Shown here: positions 63,362 through 64,000 of the stretch, piece by piece
Numbering within the stretch: the stretch's first letter is position 1
Layout of the letters: each line of letters opens with the position of its first letter
Origin: Bacteroidales bacterium
GTDB taxonomy: Bacteria > Bacteroidota > Bacteroidia > Bacteroidales > UBA932
Assembly (NCBI GenBank): GCA_017504965.1
Contig: JAFVQD010000022.1
Coordinates: forward strand, 48,511 to 112,510
DNA length: 64,000 nucleotides
Reading direction: 5' to 3'
The notes under the pieces: model-generated
What the model saw: only the letters and a program-made list of their open reading frames with translations
The model's database searches: none
Told to the model about the DNA's origin: nothing
Translations under genes and position numbers: made by a program

Positions 63362-64000
63362 TTACTCGCCCTCTACTGGTGCATCCTCATCGAGAGTAAC
63401 CAGGGTGAGCATTTCGCCGGATTTTTCGCCGGTTTTGGTGTTCACGAAGAAGTACTTCATGAAGACTTTTGGGGCGGCGGCGTTAGGGGCGCCGTGCTTG
63501 TTGTCGAAGTCTTCTTTGATGTCGTACTCTTCGCAGACTGCTTCGAGAGGCTGGGCGATCTGGACTGCCTTTCCGTAGGCACGGGTGACTCCGTTGGACT
63601 GTGGGGCGGATGCCATTATGACGAGCTTGAGGTCAGCTGCGTTGTCCGGTTCTCCTTCGAGCTCGAATGTGAACTTGGTTGGGGTGAGGGTTACGACGGC
63701 TTCAGTCGGGGCTTCAACGCCCTGGAGTGCCGGAGGGTTGGAGAGGGCTTCTCCACCGCAGAACACGATCCAATAGTTCAGACGTGAGTAGAGGTTGGCT
63801 CCGGAGATCTTTGCTGAGGTACCGAGAACGGATTTTCCGGCCTGGGTCTGAGCCAGGGCATTCCACGCCAGGATCTGGGCGTTGGTGAGGTTCTTCCAGC
63901 TCTGCGAGAGCTGCTTGAAGATTGACTTGACAGCTGCCTGTGCAGATGTTCTGACACCGCCACCGTAGCCACGGTTACGGATGTACTTGCGACCGCGGAC
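63362..64000 (-). CDS. Protein of unknown function, 5' end cut by the window edge
   Basis: 212 residues are visible; the frame is open to the right edge and ends with TAA at 63362-63364. The visible N-terminal part is basic (GRKYIRNRGYGGGVRTSAQ), followed by QLSQSWKNLTNAQILAWNAL, a pattern I associate with small uncharacterised proteins of mobile or viral elements, then an Ig-like beta-rich C-terminal half (VTLTPTKFTFELEGEP) and an acidic tail. No named family recognised. Codon choice is more C-ending than in most neighbours. Downstream of a tRNA gene, so possibly the edge of an integrated element; evidence is thin. Confidence 0.6.
   Translation of the reverse strand, partial: VRGRKYIRNRGYGGGVRTSAQAAVKSIFKQLSQSWKNLTNAQILAWNALAQTQAGKSVLGTSAKISGANLYSRLNYWIVFCGGEALSNPPALQGVEAPTEAVVTLTPTKFTFELEGEPDNAADLKLVIMASAPQSNGVTRAYGKAVQIAQPLEAVCEEYDIKEDFDNKHGAPNAAAPKVFMKYFFVNTKTGEKSGEMLTLVTLDEDAPVEGE

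Overview
The window is a 64-kb stretch of a Bacteroidetes chromosome, most likely order Bacteroidales. The grounds are: core promoters of the TAnnTTTG type in front of many genes; almost no Shine-Dalgarno sequences; a type III glutamine synthetase; small families that I know from this phylum (DUF4295, DUF4296, DUF4199, DUF486, DUF1573, the Bacteroidetes form of LptD, a long Rho, a long LepB); and lipoprotein or 'AQ'-type signal peptides. I cannot fix the family or genus. Nearly all of it is densely packed housekeeping sequence with few gaps.

Layout. 1-7.3 kb: glnN (cut by the left edge) divergent from dacB and an aminotransferase, then a small outer-membrane-like protein, purD and a polysaccharide deacetylase. 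7.4-11.9 kb: a tight plus-strand run (DUF4296 lipoprotein, amidohydrolase, radical SAM protein, dtd, deoC, small beta-barrel-like protein) closed by a symmetrical terminator. 11.9-20.8 kb, minus strand: pheT, ftsY, DUF4295, rpmG, rpmB, lepB, rplT, rpmI, infC, thrS. 20.9-23.1 kb, plus: DUF4199 protein, glycosyltransferase, pseudouridine synthase. 23.1-31.6 kb, minus: bactofilin, lpd, secA, a metal/arsenic-type permease with a histidine-rich loop, meaB and a DUF1573 protein. 31.7-34.9 kb, plus: M16 peptidase lipoprotein and a 56-residue ferredoxin. 34.9-40.0 kb, minus: rho, ridA and lptD as one unit, divergent from an amidase, dnaA, pepD and rpe (40.1-44.8 kb). 45.0-50.5 kb: three exported hydrolases (minus) and a RAYT-like single-strand transposase (plus), bracketed by two inverted palindrome arrays. 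50.5-57.0 kb, minus: rsfS, ftsH, cdsA, psd, an M20 peptidase, pyrF and DUF486 in one long unit. 57.0-63.1 kb: birA; then clpX, clpP, tig (minus); then tpiA, prmA and tRNA-Leu (plus). The right edge holds a truncated gene of unknown function, possibly from an integrated element.

How the genes work together. The window joins several core modules: translation (thrS-infC-rpmI-rplT, pheT, rpmB/rpmG, dtd, rsfS, prmA, tRNA-Leu), protein export and quality control (secA, ftsY, lepB, tig-clpP-clpX, ftsH), envelope building (lptD, cdsA, psd, dacB, amidase, bactofilin), and replication start (dnaA).

The main unusual signal is a family of short palindromic repeats with an exact 51-bp period. Array A (44841-44971) and array B (50343-50473) each hold three 29-nt palindromes separated by 22-nt spacers, in opposite orientation. 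Array B begins 27 bp after the stop codon of the RAYT-like transposase (49416-50315). A third, diverged array C (61940-62020) has two 30-nt palindromes, again with a 51-bp period. I interpret this as a REP/RAYT-type system in a Bacteroidales genome, with the arrays placed at transcription ends. A second good observation is that infC appears to start at an AUC codon behind a strong Shine-Dalgarno sequence.
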